DNA from: an uncultured Lachnospiraceae bacterium
GTDB lineage: Bacteria; Bacillota; Clostridia; Lachnospirales; Lachnospiraceae
Direction: 5' to 3'
NCBI GenBank assembly: GCA_945919075.1
Contig: CAMEIX010000012.1
Location: 26,806-90,805, forward strand
Length of the DNA: 64,000 nt
The notes under the pieces were generated by a model. The model was not told the DNA's origin. It was given only the letters and a program-made list of their open reading frames with translations, and ran no database searches. Shown here piece by piece: positions 24,551 through 33,053 of this stretch (positions are counted from its first letter, which is position 1; each line of letters begins with the position of its first letter). The position numbers and the translations under genes were made by a program.

Positions 24551-24622
24551 TTATATTTAAGAAACATGGGATGAAGTAACCTCCTTGATTCCCATGTGAT
24601 TTTAAAGTGGGTCACTTTACGC

Positions 24623-24639
24623 ACTTTACGGCCACATTA
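24623..24639 (+). repeat. Left copy of an imperfect direct repeat
   Basis: ACTTTACGGCCACATTA here and ACATTACAGCCACATTA at 25312-25328 match at 15 of 17 positions and flank the RelB module. A weak hairpin (ACATGGGA/TCCCATGT, 24564-24597) precedes it. Confidence 0.35.
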
Positions 24640-24680
24640 TGGGTCAAATATAAGGATTTCGCAAAAAGGAATAATATGTA

Positions 24681-24709
24681 TTGCTATTGTACGCACAGAT
24701 TGGTATAAT
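24681..24709 (+). promoter_or_regulatory. Promoter of the RelB-like module
   Basis: TTGCTA (24681-24686), 17 bases, TATAAT (24704-24709), 47 bases before the antitoxin start codon. Confidence 0.7.
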
Positions 24710-24756
24710 ATAAATAGAAAAGGAGACTCTAAGATTTTTGAAAGGAGTGTTACACT

Positions 24757-25065
24757 ATGGCAGCAAAATCAGCTAATTTGTACGTAAGAATAGAGCCGGA
24801 TGTGAAAGAGCAGGCAGAAAGCATCTTGTCAGCACTGGGTATTCCGGCATCCAATGCTATCAATATGTTCTATAAACAGATTATTTTGAACAGAGGACTT
24901 CCGTTTGAAGTAAAAATACCTACGGCAAAACCTGTTAATGTGGCAGAACTGACCGAAGCAGAATTAAATGCGGAACTTGAGAAAGGATATGCGGATATGG
25001 TTGCAGGCAGAACCAAACCTGTAAGGCAGGCATTTGCTGATATTCGCAAAGATTATGGTATATGA
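24757..25065 (+). CDS. RelB/DinJ-family antitoxin
   Basis: 102 residues. The ribbon-helix-helix start AAKSANLYVRIEPDVKEQAESILSALGIPASNAINMFYKQI is characteristic of RelB/DinJ proteins, followed by RGLPFEVKIP. The acidic C-terminal half should contact the toxin. GAAAGGAG lies upstream. Its stop overlaps the start of the toxin gene (ATGA), the standard coupling, but that toxin is truncated. Confidence 0.87.
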   Translation: MAAKSANLYVRIEPDVKEQAESILSALGIPASNAINMFYKQIILNRGLPFEVKIPTAKPVNVAELTEAELNAELEKGYADMVAGRTKPVRQAFADIRKDYGI

Positions 25066-25235
25066 TTTATGAGGTAATTACCACCGATCAAGCCGATGTC
25101 GATTTAAGGGGAATATATGAGTATATTGCTTTTGAGTTGCTTTCACCGGAAAATGCGGCAGGACAGCTTGACAGGTCAGAAGAACACATCATAGGGCTTG
25201 AGGAATTTCCAGAGAAATTACACGGCGATGTGTAA
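25062..25235 (+). pseudogene. Truncated RelE/ParE-type toxin
   Basis: 57 codons reading MIYEVITTDQADVDLRGIYE and onward to EEFPEKLHGDV. This matches the first half of ParE/RelE toxins (two N-terminal helices, then the EEFP.. region). Family members run to about 90-100 residues and end in strands carrying the catalytic or substrate-binding residues, absent here. The protein should be inactive. The cognate antitoxin is intact, leaving an orphan antitoxin with a remnant toxin. Confidence 0.65.
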
Positions 25236-25258
25236 ACAAAATAATTGTGATAACGTAA

Positions 25259-25293
25259 AGGCGTATGAGATGTAACCGTTTCATACGCTTTTT
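25259..25293 (+). terminator. Terminator of the RelB-like module
   Basis: GCGTATGA ... TCATACGC followed by TTTTT, 23 bases after the truncated toxin. Confidence 0.75.
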
Positions 25294-25338
25294 GCGCTAC
25301 TTTACGATTTCACATTACAGCCACATTACAAAACCCCC

Positions 25339-25376
25339 TTGACAAGCGCTATAAATATGATATCATAATGATATCA
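25339..25376 (+). promoter_or_regulatory. Promoter with two TGATATCA operators
   Basis: TTGACA (25339-25344), 16 bases, TATCAT (25361-25366). Two copies of the palindrome TGATATCA (25358-25365 and 25369-25376) begin 11 bases apart, one helical turn, covering the -10 region. This suggests a cooperative repressor. The ribbon-helix-helix protein encoded at the end of the operon is a candidate. Confidence 0.6.
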
Positions 25377-25412
25377 GATAAATATGTCGCTTGAAAGAAA
25401 GGAAGGTTTATT

Positions 25413-26438
25413 ATGACTGAGAAAATTTATACAACGAAAAAGAATGGATTAGCAGTATTGTTTTTAACGATTTTGGTGTTGATAGCTTCTATTGCGGGCA
25501 TTGTTTTTGGTGGTATCTGTATGGAGAATGACGAGTTTGCATTAGGGGTTCCCCTTTTGGTGTGTGGGATTGTAATTTTTGTACTGGGGTGGATTCCCAT
25601 GGCAGGCCTTAAGGTATTAAAGCCTCAGGAGGCTTTAGTGCTTACCCTTTTTGGTGATTATAAGGGTACTATCCGTGAAGCAGGATTTTATTTTGTAAAT
25701 CCTTTCTGTAGTGCTGTAAACCCTGCTGCAGCTACCAAGCTCGCACAAAGCGGTGACGGTGCAAATGCTGCTCATGTAAATGCAACAGCTGCCGCAAATG
25801 CCCAGCAGGCGGCAGAGGCAGCAAGCAAAAAGATTTCCCTAAAAGCTATGACCTTAAATAACGGGCGTCAGAAAATCAATGACTGTCTTGGTAATCCTGT
25901 GGAAATCGGTATTGCAGTAATCTGGAAGGTAACCGATACTGCAAAAGCAGTGTTTAATGTGGATAACTACAAGGAATATCTTTCCTTACAGTGTGATTCC
26001 GCACTTCGTAATATTGTAAGGATTTATCCTTATGATGTAGCAAATGACGTGGATACCACCGGTGACGGCCAGGCAGATGAAGGAAGTCTTCGGGGTTCTG
26101 CAGAGGTGGTAGCAGAGAGAATTAAACAGGAAATTCAGACCAAGGTTGCAGATGCAGGTCTGGAAATTATTGAGGCAAGAATTACTTATCTGGCTTATGC
26201 ACCTGAAATTGCTTCCGTAATGCTTCAGCGTCAGCAGGCAAGTGCCATCATTGATGCACGAAAGATGATTGTGGACGGTGCAGTGGGTATGGTGGAAATG
26301 GCTTTGGAGAGACTCAACGAAAAGCAGCTTGTGGACCTGGATGAGGAACGAAAAGCAGCCATGGTATCAAACCTTCTGGTGGTTTTGTGCGGCAACCATG
26401 ATGCGCAGCCCATTGTGAATTCAGGTAGTCTGTATTAA
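25413..26438 (+). CDS. SPFH (band 7) domain membrane protein
   Basis: 341 residues. Two N-terminal membrane helices (about 13-35 and 43-63) are followed by an SPFH domain: LKPQEALVLTLFGDYKGTIREAGFYFVNPF, and later EIIEARITYLAYAPEIASVMLQRQQA. The domain is interrupted at about 105-140 by an alanine-rich segment without homology, probably a surface loop. Such stomatin-like proteins organise membrane microdomains. The stop overlaps the start of the ribbon-helix-helix gene by one base. Confidence 0.85.
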   Translation: MTEKIYTTKKNGLAVLFLTILVLIASIAGIVFGGICMENDEFALGVPLLVCGIVIFVLGWIPMAGLKVLKPQEALVLTLFGDYKGTIREAGFYFVNPFCSAVNPAAATKLAQSGDGANAAHVNATAAANAQQAAEAASKKISLKAMTLNNGRQKINDCLGNPVEIGIAVIWKVTDTAKAVFNVDNYKEYLSLQCDSALRNIVRIYPYDVANDVDTTGDGQADEGSLRGSAEVVAERIKQEIQTKVADAGLEIIEARITYLAYAPEIASVMLQRQQASAIIDARKMIVDGAVGMVEMALERLNEKQLVDLDEERKAAMVSNLLVVLCGNHDAQPIVNSGSLY

Positions 26439-26635
26439 TGGCGGAAAAGAAACAGGTACCTCTTCGATTGTCAGAATCTTTGTACTCCGCCCTGGCCGCA
26501 TGGGCGGAGGATGACTTTAGATCTGTAAACGGACAAATTGAATATCTGCTTACGGAGTGTGTAAAACAAAGAAAGAAAAACGGTAAATATGTGGGCGAGG
26601 AGATTGATGTACCCCCTGAATTAGATATTTCATAA
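26438..26635 (+). CDS. Arc-like ribbon-helix-helix protein
   Basis: 65 residues. VPLRLSESLYSALAAWAEDDFRSVNGQIEYLLTECVKQ is a ribbon-helix-helix fold like Arc/MetJ-type repressors. The start codon shares its first base with the SPFH stop, so the two are translationally coupled. In related genomes such a small protein often follows this SPFH family. It may repress the promoter at 25339-25376; alternatively it may bind the SPFH protein. Confidence 0.7.
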   Translation: MAEKKQVPLRLSESLYSALAAWAEDDFRSVNGQIEYLLTECVKQRKKNGKYVGEEIDVPPELDIS

Positions 26636-26644
26636 AGGGTACAA

Positions 26645-26667
26645 GACAGAAGGAACGTCCCTCTGTC
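26645..26667. repeat. 23-base intergenic palindrome
   Basis: GACAGAAGGAACGTCCCTCT plus GTC, same design and length as the copy at 20815-20837. It lies in the gap between the ribbon-helix-helix gene and the next gene. Confidence 0.55.
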
Positions 26668-26684
26668 CCGAAAGCAGGTGAATT

Positions 26685-27164
26685 ATGAACAAAAACATTC
26701 TTACAAGATACCATGCACTGATTGAAATTCTGGGATTGGTACTCATTCTGGCTTCCTTTGCAGTTGCCATTGCAGCAATGGCTTCCGGCAAAGTGATTCC
26801 TTCCAACTATGATTTTGCCGGGAATGTGACGGATTACAGTAAGCCCGGGTTTTTAATCAAGATGCCGATTGTTATGCTAATCAGTAACGGTACCATGAGT
26901 CTGATTCTACATTTTGTGTCTTTTTCTTCCTGGAACATGCCTGTTAAGGTGAAACCAGGAAGAGAAAGAGCCGTATATGGATGTGTGGGCTATATGCTTG
27001 CCATAATGGAGCTTTTGTTTGGTATTTTTTCCCTGGCGTTTACTCTTTTCTCCGGTGCTGCCATGGGTAAAATGTTGATGCCCCTTTCTGTATTTTTTGT
27101 AGTTGCAATATTTGCAGACATTATAGTATGCTGTGTATTAGCAGTGAAATTAAATGGGAGATAA
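26685..27164 (+). CDS. Membrane protein with DUF1648-like start
   Basis: 159 residues with four predicted helices. The first outer loop contains KVIPSNYDFAGNVTDYSK, resembling the IP.HF...G.....W/K signature of DUF1648 membrane proteins related to SdpI. The remaining helices are typical of a small sensor or immunity-like membrane protein. AGCAGGTG precedes the ATG. Function not established. Confidence 0.6.
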   Translation: MNKNILTRYHALIEILGLVLILASFAVAIAAMASGKVIPSNYDFAGNVTDYSKPGFLIKMPIVMLISNGTMSLILHFVSFSSWNMPVKVKPGRERAVYGCVGYMLAIMELLFGIFSLAFTLFSGAAMGKMLMPLSVFFVVAIFADIIVCCVLAVKLNGR

Positions 27165-27167
27165 TTT

Positions 27168-28340
27168 ATGCTAATCAGCATCACTTATATTTTATTATCG
27201 GGCCTTATCCTGGGATGGGTTTGCAAAAAAATAAAGTTTCCGAGTCTTTTCGGTATGATTCTTGCAGGCATTCTGATAGGGCCCCATGTACTGAATCTGA
27301 TTGATGAGAGTATTCTTAATATTTCGGCACAAATCCGAAAGATTGCACTTATCATTATTCTGTTAAGAGCGGGTCTGAAGCTTTCTGTGGATGATTTGAA
27401 AAAAGTTGGCAGGCCCGCTGTTTTGATGTGTTTTCTGCCGGCAACCCTGGAACTTTTGGGAATGATTCTTCTGGCTCCCAAACTTCTTGGCATTTCCCTA
27501 CTGGATGCTGCCATTCTTGGGGCAGTGGTGGGAGCAGTTTCTCCGGCGGTTATTGTTCCTAAAATGATTAAACTGATGGATGAAGGATATGGGACCAAGA
27601 AAGGGATTCCCCAGATGATTTTAGCCGGAGCCAGTGTGGATGATGTGTTTGTCATTGTATTATTCACTACATTTACAGGGCTGGCGCAGGGAGAAACAGT
27701 GGATGTGATGAGTTTTGTGAATATCCCGGTCTCCATTGTAATCGGTGTTCTGGCAGGATTGGCTATAGGATACGGGCTTTTCCTGTTTTTTGAAAAGGTC
27801 CGGGTACGGGATGTAGTCAAGGTATTGATTTTACTGTGCTTTTCCTTTATCATGATAACTATAGAAGATAAATTTTCAGGCATTATTCCGTTTGCTTCGT
27901 TAATCGGTATCATGAGTCTGGGGATTATGATTAAGGCTAAGAAGCAGTCCCTGGCTGTGGAATTATCCCAAAAATACGACACTCTCTGGGTGGGAGCGGA
28001 GATTTTTCTCTTTGTTCTTGTGGGGGCATCCGTGGCGGTGGACAGTGCTTTGTCAGCGGGCCCAAGTGCCATTCTGCTTCTTGTCGGGGTTTTGGCCTTT
28101 CGGATGTTTGGTGTGTTCCTCTGTCTCATTGGAACGAATTTTACAAAGAAGGAAAAGGCTTTCTGTATGTTGGCCTACACACCCAAGGCCACTGTACAGG
28201 CAGCAATCGGCGGCATTCCTCTTGCAATGGGACTTTCCTGTGGAAATACGGTGCTCACGGTTTCCGTCATTGCCATTCTGCTTACGGCACCGCTTGGAGC
28301 TTTTGCTATCGATATTACATATAGGAGGTGGTTATCATAG
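27168..28340 (+). CDS. Cation/proton antiporter (CPA family)
   Basis: 390 residues, about twelve membrane helices and no cytoplasmic TrkA domain. Family signatures include FPSLFGMILAGILIGPHVLNL near the N-terminus, LGAVVGAVSPAVIVPKM, and GASVDDVFVIVLFTTF with the paired aspartates expected for the ion site of NhaA/NapA-type exchangers. Likely exchanges Na+ or K+ for protons. Starts three bases after the preceding gene; the downstream small gene overlaps its end. Confidence 0.85.
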   Translation: MLISITYILLSGLILGWVCKKIKFPSLFGMILAGILIGPHVLNLIDESILNISAQIRKIALIIILLRAGLKLSVDDLKKVGRPAVLMCFLPATLELLGMILLAPKLLGISLLDAAILGAVVGAVSPAVIVPKMIKLMDEGYGTKKGIPQMILAGASVDDVFVIVLFTTFTGLAQGETVDVMSFVNIPVSIVIGVLAGLAIGYGLFLFFEKVRVRDVVKVLILLCFSFIMITIEDKFSGIIPFASLIGIMSLGIMIKAKKQSLAVELSQKYDTLWVGAEIFLFVLVGASVAVDSALSAGPSAILLLVGVLAFRMFGVFLCLIGTNFTKKEKAFCMLAYTPKATVQAAIGGIPLAMGLSCGNTVLTVSVIAILLTAPLGAFAIDITYRRWLS

Positions 28341-28561
28341 ATAATCATGGAAAGAAAATGATTGCACCCATTGTTATTACCGTGCTGGTGGTGTTATATT
28401 ATCTGTTCTATTTTGGATTTCTGATGGCATTCGTGCCATTGGTACTTAAAATTCTATTTGGAATCATACCGCTTTTGCTTGCGGGTTTAATGATTTATGT
28501 TTGTGTACAACGTATTTTGGAAATTAAGGAGGGCGAAGAAGATGATCTTGGTAAATACTGA
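28328..28561 (+). CDS. Small two-helix membrane protein
   Basis: Up to 77 residues with helices at about 12-32 and 37-58, then a charged tail ILEIKEGEEDDLGKY. The start is uncertain: the GTG at 28328 is part of its own AGGAGG, and the next ATG is at 28358. It overlaps the antiporter end and the YbjQ-like gene start, so it belongs to this operon. No family recognised. Confidence 0.5.
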   Translation: MVIIDNHGKKMIAPIVITVLVVLYYLFYFGFLMAFVPLVLKILFGIIPLLLAGLMIYVCVQRILEIKEGEEDDLGKY

Positions 28562-28856
28562 CTATATTACCGGAAAAGAACTTAACATGCTGGGACTGGT
28601 TAAGGGCAGCACGATTCAGTCAAAGAATATTGGAAAGGATATTACCCAGAGTTTTAAGACCTTGGTAGGCGGGGAGTTAAAGGCTTACAATGAAATGATG
28701 AATGAGGCAAGAGCACTGGCTACAAAGCGTATGGTAGAGGAAGCAGAAGCCATGGGTGCGGATGCCATTGTAAATGTACGTTATTCCTCTTCCGCCGTTA
28801 TGCAGGGGGCAGCAGAGGTCATTGCATATGGTACAGCAGTTAAATTTGTCAATTAA
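28542..28856 (+). CDS. YbjQ/UPF0145-family protein
   Basis: 104 residues from the ATG at 28542, behind AAGGAGGG. The whole length matches UPF0145: MILVNTDYITGKE near the start, AYNEMMNEARALATKRMVEEAEAMGADAIVNVRYSSS, and the C-terminal AYGTAVKF. Members form small pentameric assemblies of unknown function, often near transporters or SPFH proteins. Confidence 0.9.
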   Translation: MILVNTDYITGKELNMLGLVKGSTIQSKNIGKDITQSFKTLVGGELKAYNEMMNEARALATKRMVEEAEAMGADAIVNVRYSSSAVMQGAAEVIAYGTAVKFVN

Positions 28857-29005
28857 AAGTTAAAAGGTCTTCACTTTAACGATTTTTTGTAGAAAATATT
28901 AAAATTAAAGAAAATTTATCAATAAAACTATTGTTTATTTTTGGTTTTTATTAGATAATATATATACGACGATTTTTCGGCATCATGAAAAAAAGGGGTG
29001 TTGTT

Positions 29006-29341
29006 ATGGCATTATTAGACTTCTTAAAGAAACCCAAGGGAGAGACGATTCCCTTCAGAGGAAAAAATGTTGTATATGAAGTATATAGTGAAGATGGTGA
29101 CACAGTAATGGCAACTATCGGCAAGGATGGTCAGGTTAAGGATCTCTGGAATACCGCACTGCTTATTACCTGTGCTTATACACGTAGTACCGGAAAGGTT
29201 ACAATAGAGATGGACCGCAATAATGATGTAAGACGTTTGTATTCATCGGATCCTAAGGATAAAACTTTCCCGGCTTCTTTCCCGTTAAATGATAGTGAGA
29301 TGAACTTGCTGATTGGTTTGGCAAATAACTATCAAGGTTAA
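29006..29341 (+). CDS. Hypothetical protein
   Basis: 111 residues from the ATG at 29006; the upstream ATG at 28985 lacks a ribosome site, while AAAGGGG sits before 29006. No signal peptide or membrane helix. It begins MALLDFLKKPKGETIPFRGK and is mostly beta-rich with a short C-terminal helix. I recognise no family. It is monocistronic with a strong terminator. Confidence 0.55.
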   Translation: MALLDFLKKPKGETIPFRGKNVVYEVYSEDGDTVMATIGKDGQVKDLWNTALLITCAYTRSTGKVTIEMDRNNDVRRLYSSDPKDKTFPASFPLNDSEMNLLIGLANNYQG

Positions 29342-29364
29342 CTTTAATGGAAATGAATTTACAT

Positions 29365-29402
29365 AAAAAAGGATTTAGAGTAAGTGCTCTAAATCCTTTT
29401 TT
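29365..29402. terminator. Bidirectional terminator
   Basis: AAAAAAGGATTTAGAG, 6-base loop, CTCTAAATCCTTTTTT. It serves the gene on the left and probably the convergent degV-like gene. Confidence 0.88.
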
Positions 29403-29447
29403 CATACCTTCATACCGGTATTTACTTACATAAGAATGTATCACAGA

Positions 29448-30278
29448 TTATACTTCAAAGCCTATCAGGACAGAATGAAGCTCTGCGTAATAACTGCAAA
29501 GAGCGGTATTTTCATGAATGAATCCGTTAAACTTGCCAAACGCTTCCTGAATCAGCCTTTTCAGTTCCTCACAGGCAGACAGGTTATCACTGTGGGAAAT
29601 TACAATCTTGCCACCGTTGTAACCAAGGGACTTCATACAACCTACCAGTTTCTGCATCGCCTTTTTGTCGCCACGTGCTTTGTTAACCGGCTTTAAGGTA
29701 CCTTCTTCGCTGGCGGTTCCGATAATACGGATTCCCAGTACGCTGATTCCCTTTGCAACGATGGGGCTGACACGTCCGTTTTTAGCGAGGTTGTTTAAGG
29801 ATGCCAGAGCATAGAAGAGATGGGTTCTCTTGTGATAGGCGGTTACTTCTTTATAAATTTTTTCAGCCTCTTCGCCCTTCTCAATCAACTCCTTTATCTT
29901 TTCAATCAACAGCACCATCTCCGGACCGGTGGAAAGGGAATCCACAATATAAACCTTGCGGTCAGGGTATTTTTCTTCATACATTTGTTTTGCCGTATGG
30001 GCGGAACTGCAGGAGCCGGAAAGACCGCTGGTAATGGTTACACAGAATACGGCATCGGCATCACCAAAAGCCTTACACCAGTCATCAGGGCTGGGGCAGG
30101 ATGTAGAACTCTTACCATTGTAGGAGGCAAGTGCTTCATACATAGCATGAATATCTAAGGTACTGTCATCCGTGAAGGTTTTTTCACCCACCATAATATG
30201 TAACGGTACGGATTCGTATGGAAAATCTTTCATGGAAATCAGATTGGATGCAGAGTCGGATACGATTTTATAATTCAT
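29448..30278 (-). CDS. DegV-family fatty-acid-binding protein
   Basis: 276 residues. The N-terminus YKIVSDSASNLISM and the motif TSCPSPDDWCKAF with VTITSGLSGSCSSA are the lipid-binding signatures of DegV/FakB proteins. These present fatty acids to the kinase FakA for activation. No fakA-like gene is nearby, so it may be a lone member as is common in Clostridia. Confidence 0.9.
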   Translation of the reverse strand: MNYKIVSDSASNLISMKDFPYESVPLHIMVGEKTFTDDSTLDIHAMYEALASYNGKSSTSCPSPDDWCKAFGDADAVFCVTITSGLSGSCSSAHTAKQMYEEKYPDRKVYIVDSLSTGPEMVLLIEKIKELIEKGEEAEKIYKEVTAYHKRTHLFYALASLNNLAKNGRVSPIVAKGISVLGIRIIGTASEEGTLKPVNKARGDKKAMQKLVGCMKSLGYNGGKIVISHSDNLSACEELKRLIQEAFGKFNGFIHENTALCSYYAELHSVLIGFEV

Positions 30279-30405
30279 GGCTTCTCCCTCATATGCATTT
30301 TATGTAGTATTTCAAACTACATAATACGTCACGCGTTGCTACTTTATAAAGTATAATACATGACGATAGGAGTTATGTCAAGTAAGGAGAGAGAATAAAA
30401 GAAAA

Positions 30406-30433
30406 ACCGGTATTGTCTTTAGACAGTACCGGT
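30406..30433 (-). terminator. Terminator of the GGDEF-EAL gene
   Basis: On the minus strand ACCGGTACTGTC TAAA GACAATACCGGT followed by TTTTTC. Confidence 0.82.
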
Positions 30434-30439
30434 AAAAGT

Positions 30440-32086
30440 TTAGAGATTATTTTGTGCAAGATTCAAAGCTTCTTCATATGGGAGAGGCTTGTTCCAGATA
30501 AAGCCCTGAATGAAATCGCAACCCTTTTGCTGCAAAAGGGATAATTGGTTTTCCTGTTCCACACCTTCGGATATTACCTTACATCCATGTAAATGTCCTA
30601 TGGTAATAACGGCACTGATAAATTCTTCGGCTTTGCGCCCGACACCGATATCATCAATGAAACTTTTGTCAATCTTCAAAAGGTCAACCGAGAGCTTGGA
30701 CAAATAGGAAAGGGATGCATAACCGGTACCAAAGTCATCCAGTGCAATCTGGATACCGATTTCCTTTAATTTATTGATGTTCTCCACTGCAATGTCCAGA
30801 GAATTTACCAGACAGTATTCCGTAATTTCCATTTCCAGACATTCTGCAGGAAACTGGGTCTTGTCTACTGCTTTAATCACCATGTCGGCAAAACCGCGAC
30901 GGCAGATATTCTTTGCGGAAACATTGATGGACAGAGTGTAGCGCCTGTTAAAGCTCTTCATGTATTCACTAAATTCACGCAGAGCTCTGTTTACCACATA
31001 TTCATCAATCAAAATAATCAGGTCCGTTTTCTCCGCAACGGAAATAAATTCTCCGGGGGCAACGCTTGTACCATCCGGCATGGTCAGACGAATCAGGGTT
31101 TCAAAACCGCGAAGCCGTTTGGTGCCGGCTTCATACTGGGGCTGGTATACCAGATAAAAATAGTCTTTTAAGAGACTTTCTTTGATAATGCTTTCTACTT
31201 CGGCATGGCGGAAAATTTCCTGCTCCATGGCTTTATCAAAACTCACACATTTATTCTTGCCAAGATTTTTGGCCTGATACAGGGCAATGTCAGCATATTT
31301 TAAAAGAGACTGGGTATCCCTGCAGTCGTCAGGGTATTTTACGGAGCCCACGCTGGCAGTAAGATAAAGGTTATTTTCGGTCTCATCGGCTTTTAAGGTT
31401 ATCTTTTCGTTTAACTTAAATAGGAGATTCTGGGTCAGACCTTCCACATCCTCTTTGGCGGGCAGAATCAGAACAAATTCATCACCGCCAAGACGGCTTG
31501 CAATCGCTTTTTCCCCGATAATGGTGGTCATTCTCCGGGATAACTCCACAAGCACCTGATCACCGTATTTATGCCCCAGATTATCATTTATGTATTTGAA
31601 ATCATCAATGTCCACATAAAGAAGAGTAAAGGGTTTCTTTTCTTTGGTCGCTCTTTCCAGATACTGTATCAGCCCACGACGGTTTAACAGCCCTGTCAGA
31701 ATATCGGTTACGGCATCTGTCTGTCTGCGCTGCAACTGGCGGCTCATGATAATGAGAGCAATCATGTAAATAAGGGCATTTGCAATACCGGGTAAGGCGG
31801 AATAAGATTGGTAACGGATAACAGCCAGTGTCATTTGTAGGTTAAAAAGTGTCATCAGTATCAGGGAAATAATCAGGCCTGTTTTGTAGGACATGCATAC
31901 AATCAGTATACAAATTAAGGACATGAAAGCAGAAATAATACCATTCATGTTTATACTCTGATATTTCTGTCCATCAAAAACATATATGGGATTTCGCTCT
32001 ATATAGGGAATAATAATCATTAAGAGCACAAATGCCAATATGCTGAAAAATATAAAAACATTCGTTGTCTTTTTTCGTAATTTCAT
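30440..32086 (-). CDS. Membrane GGDEF-EAL protein (c-di-GMP turnover)
   Basis: 548 residues. About four membrane helices lie in residues 10-115 with no recognised sensor domain. The GGDEF domain (about 123-285) has intact GGDEF at 200-204 and no RxxD inhibitory site just before it. The EAL domain (about 293-545) reads ETL at the signature (E329) but keeps EITEYCL, DDFGTGYASL, and KIDKSFIDD, so phosphodiesterase activity is plausible. The net direction cannot be told from sequence. It is monocistronic. Confidence 0.9.
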   Translation of the reverse strand: MKLRKKTTNVFIFFSILAFVLLMIIIPYIERNPIYVFDGQKYQSINMNGIISAFMSLICILIVCMSYKTGLIISLILMTLFNLQMTLAVIRYQSYSALPGIANALIYMIALIIMSRQLQRRQTDAVTDILTGLLNRRGLIQYLERATKEKKPFTLLYVDIDDFKYINDNLGHKYGDQVLVELSRRMTTIIGEKAIASRLGGDEFVLILPAKEDVEGLTQNLLFKLNEKITLKADETENNLYLTASVGSVKYPDDCRDTQSLLKYADIALYQAKNLGKNKCVSFDKAMEQEIFRHAEVESIIKESLLKDYFYLVYQPQYEAGTKRLRGFETLIRLTMPDGTSVAPGEFISVAEKTDLIILIDEYVVNRALREFSEYMKSFNRRYTLSINVSAKNICRRGFADMVIKAVDKTQFPAECLEMEITEYCLVNSLDIAVENINKLKEIGIQIALDDFGTGYASLSYLSKLSVDLLKIDKSFIDDIGVGRKAEEFISAVITIGHLHGCKVISEGVEQENQLSLLQQKGCDFIQGFIWNKPLPYEEALNLAQNNL

Positions 32087-32272
32087 GTGCCACCTCGTGG
32101 AATGGAATAACAGTATGATGATTTTAGTTTACCATATCTGTCCCTTTATTTCAATTGCTTAGGGGATGACTGATGAAAAATCACGATATTTGCTTGCCAT
32201 GAACAAGATTTTGTATTATTGTAATTGTAAGAATAAAATTTTAAAAACGGTAATTTTACAGAGAGTGAAACC

Positions 32273-33037
32273 ATGATTTTTGATACACATACCCATTACG
32301 ATGATGAGGCTTTTGAGGAGGACAGGGATGCACTTATTTCTTCCCTTTCTGCAAAAAATGTGGGATTAGTGGTAAATATCGGCGCCAGCCTTTCCTCCTG
32401 TCGGGAAACGTTAAGGATGGCAGAGAAATATCCTTTTGTTTATGGAGCCATCGGTGTACATCCTTCTGAAACGGCGGAATTGAATGAAGATAATTTTTCA
32501 CAGCTTTCCGAAATGGTAAAGCATGAGAAATGTGTAGCTGTCGGGGAAATCGGTCTGGATTACTACTGGCCCGAACCGGACAGGGAAACACAGAAACTCT
32601 GGTTCAAAAGACAGCTTGGACTGGCAAGAGAACTGAATTTGCCGGTTGTGATTCATTCCCGGGATGCTGCAAACGATACCATCACCATCATGAAGGATAT
32701 GCATGCGGAAGAGATTGGCGGAGTGATTCATTGTTTCTCCTATACCAGGGAAACGGCGGAAATTTTCCTCAAGATGGGCTTTTATATCGGAATCGGTGGT
32801 GTGGTGACATTCAAAAATGCCAGGAAAATAAAGGAAGCGGTAGAAGAGATTCCGCTGGAACGAATTGTTTTGGAAACGGATTGCCCGTATCTGGCACCGG
32901 TGCCGTTTCGAGGGAAGAGAAATTCGTCCCTGAACATTCCTTATGTGATAGAAGAAATTGCAAGGATTAAACAGGTTTCTCCCAATGAGATTGAGGAAAT
33001 AACATGGGAAAACGCGCATAGATTATATAGGATTTGA
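32273..33037 (+). CDS. TatD-family metal-dependent hydrolase
   Basis: 254 residues, the normal size. TIM-barrel metal ligands are visible: DTHTHYD at the start, GEIGLDYYW, VIHSRDA, GVIHCFSY and ETDCPYL. Members have 3'-5' exonuclease or deoxyribonuclease activity in DNA repair or tRNA quality control. It is followed after 16 bases by the GGDEF sensor gene, so they may be co-transcribed. Confidence 0.93.
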   Translation: MIFDTHTHYDDEAFEEDRDALISSLSAKNVGLVVNIGASLSSCRETLRMAEKYPFVYGAIGVHPSETAELNEDNFSQLSEMVKHEKCVAVGEIGLDYYWPEPDRETQKLWFKRQLGLARELNLPVVIHSRDAANDTITIMKDMHAEEIGGVIHCFSYTRETAEIFLKMGFYIGIGGVVTFKNARKIKEAVEEIPLERIVLETDCPYLAPVPFRGKRNSSLNIPYVIEEIARIKQVSPNEIEEITWENAHRLYRI

Positions 33038-33053
33038 TGTGAAAGGCGACATC

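Noticed and set aside
24596..24787. 63-codon frame before the RelB gene
   Set aside because: It contains the RelB promoter and no ribosome site, and extends into the antitoxin start in another frame.
27185..28129. 314-codon minus-strand frame opposite the antiporter
   Set aside because: Composition of a complementary-strand shadow (rich in R, T, P, S) with no start signal; the plus-strand gene has clear family motifs.
32100..32272. A c-di-GMP or other riboswitch upstream of tatD or the GGDEF genes
   Set aside because: None of the conserved cores of common riboswitch classes could be recognised in the intergenic regions of this window.
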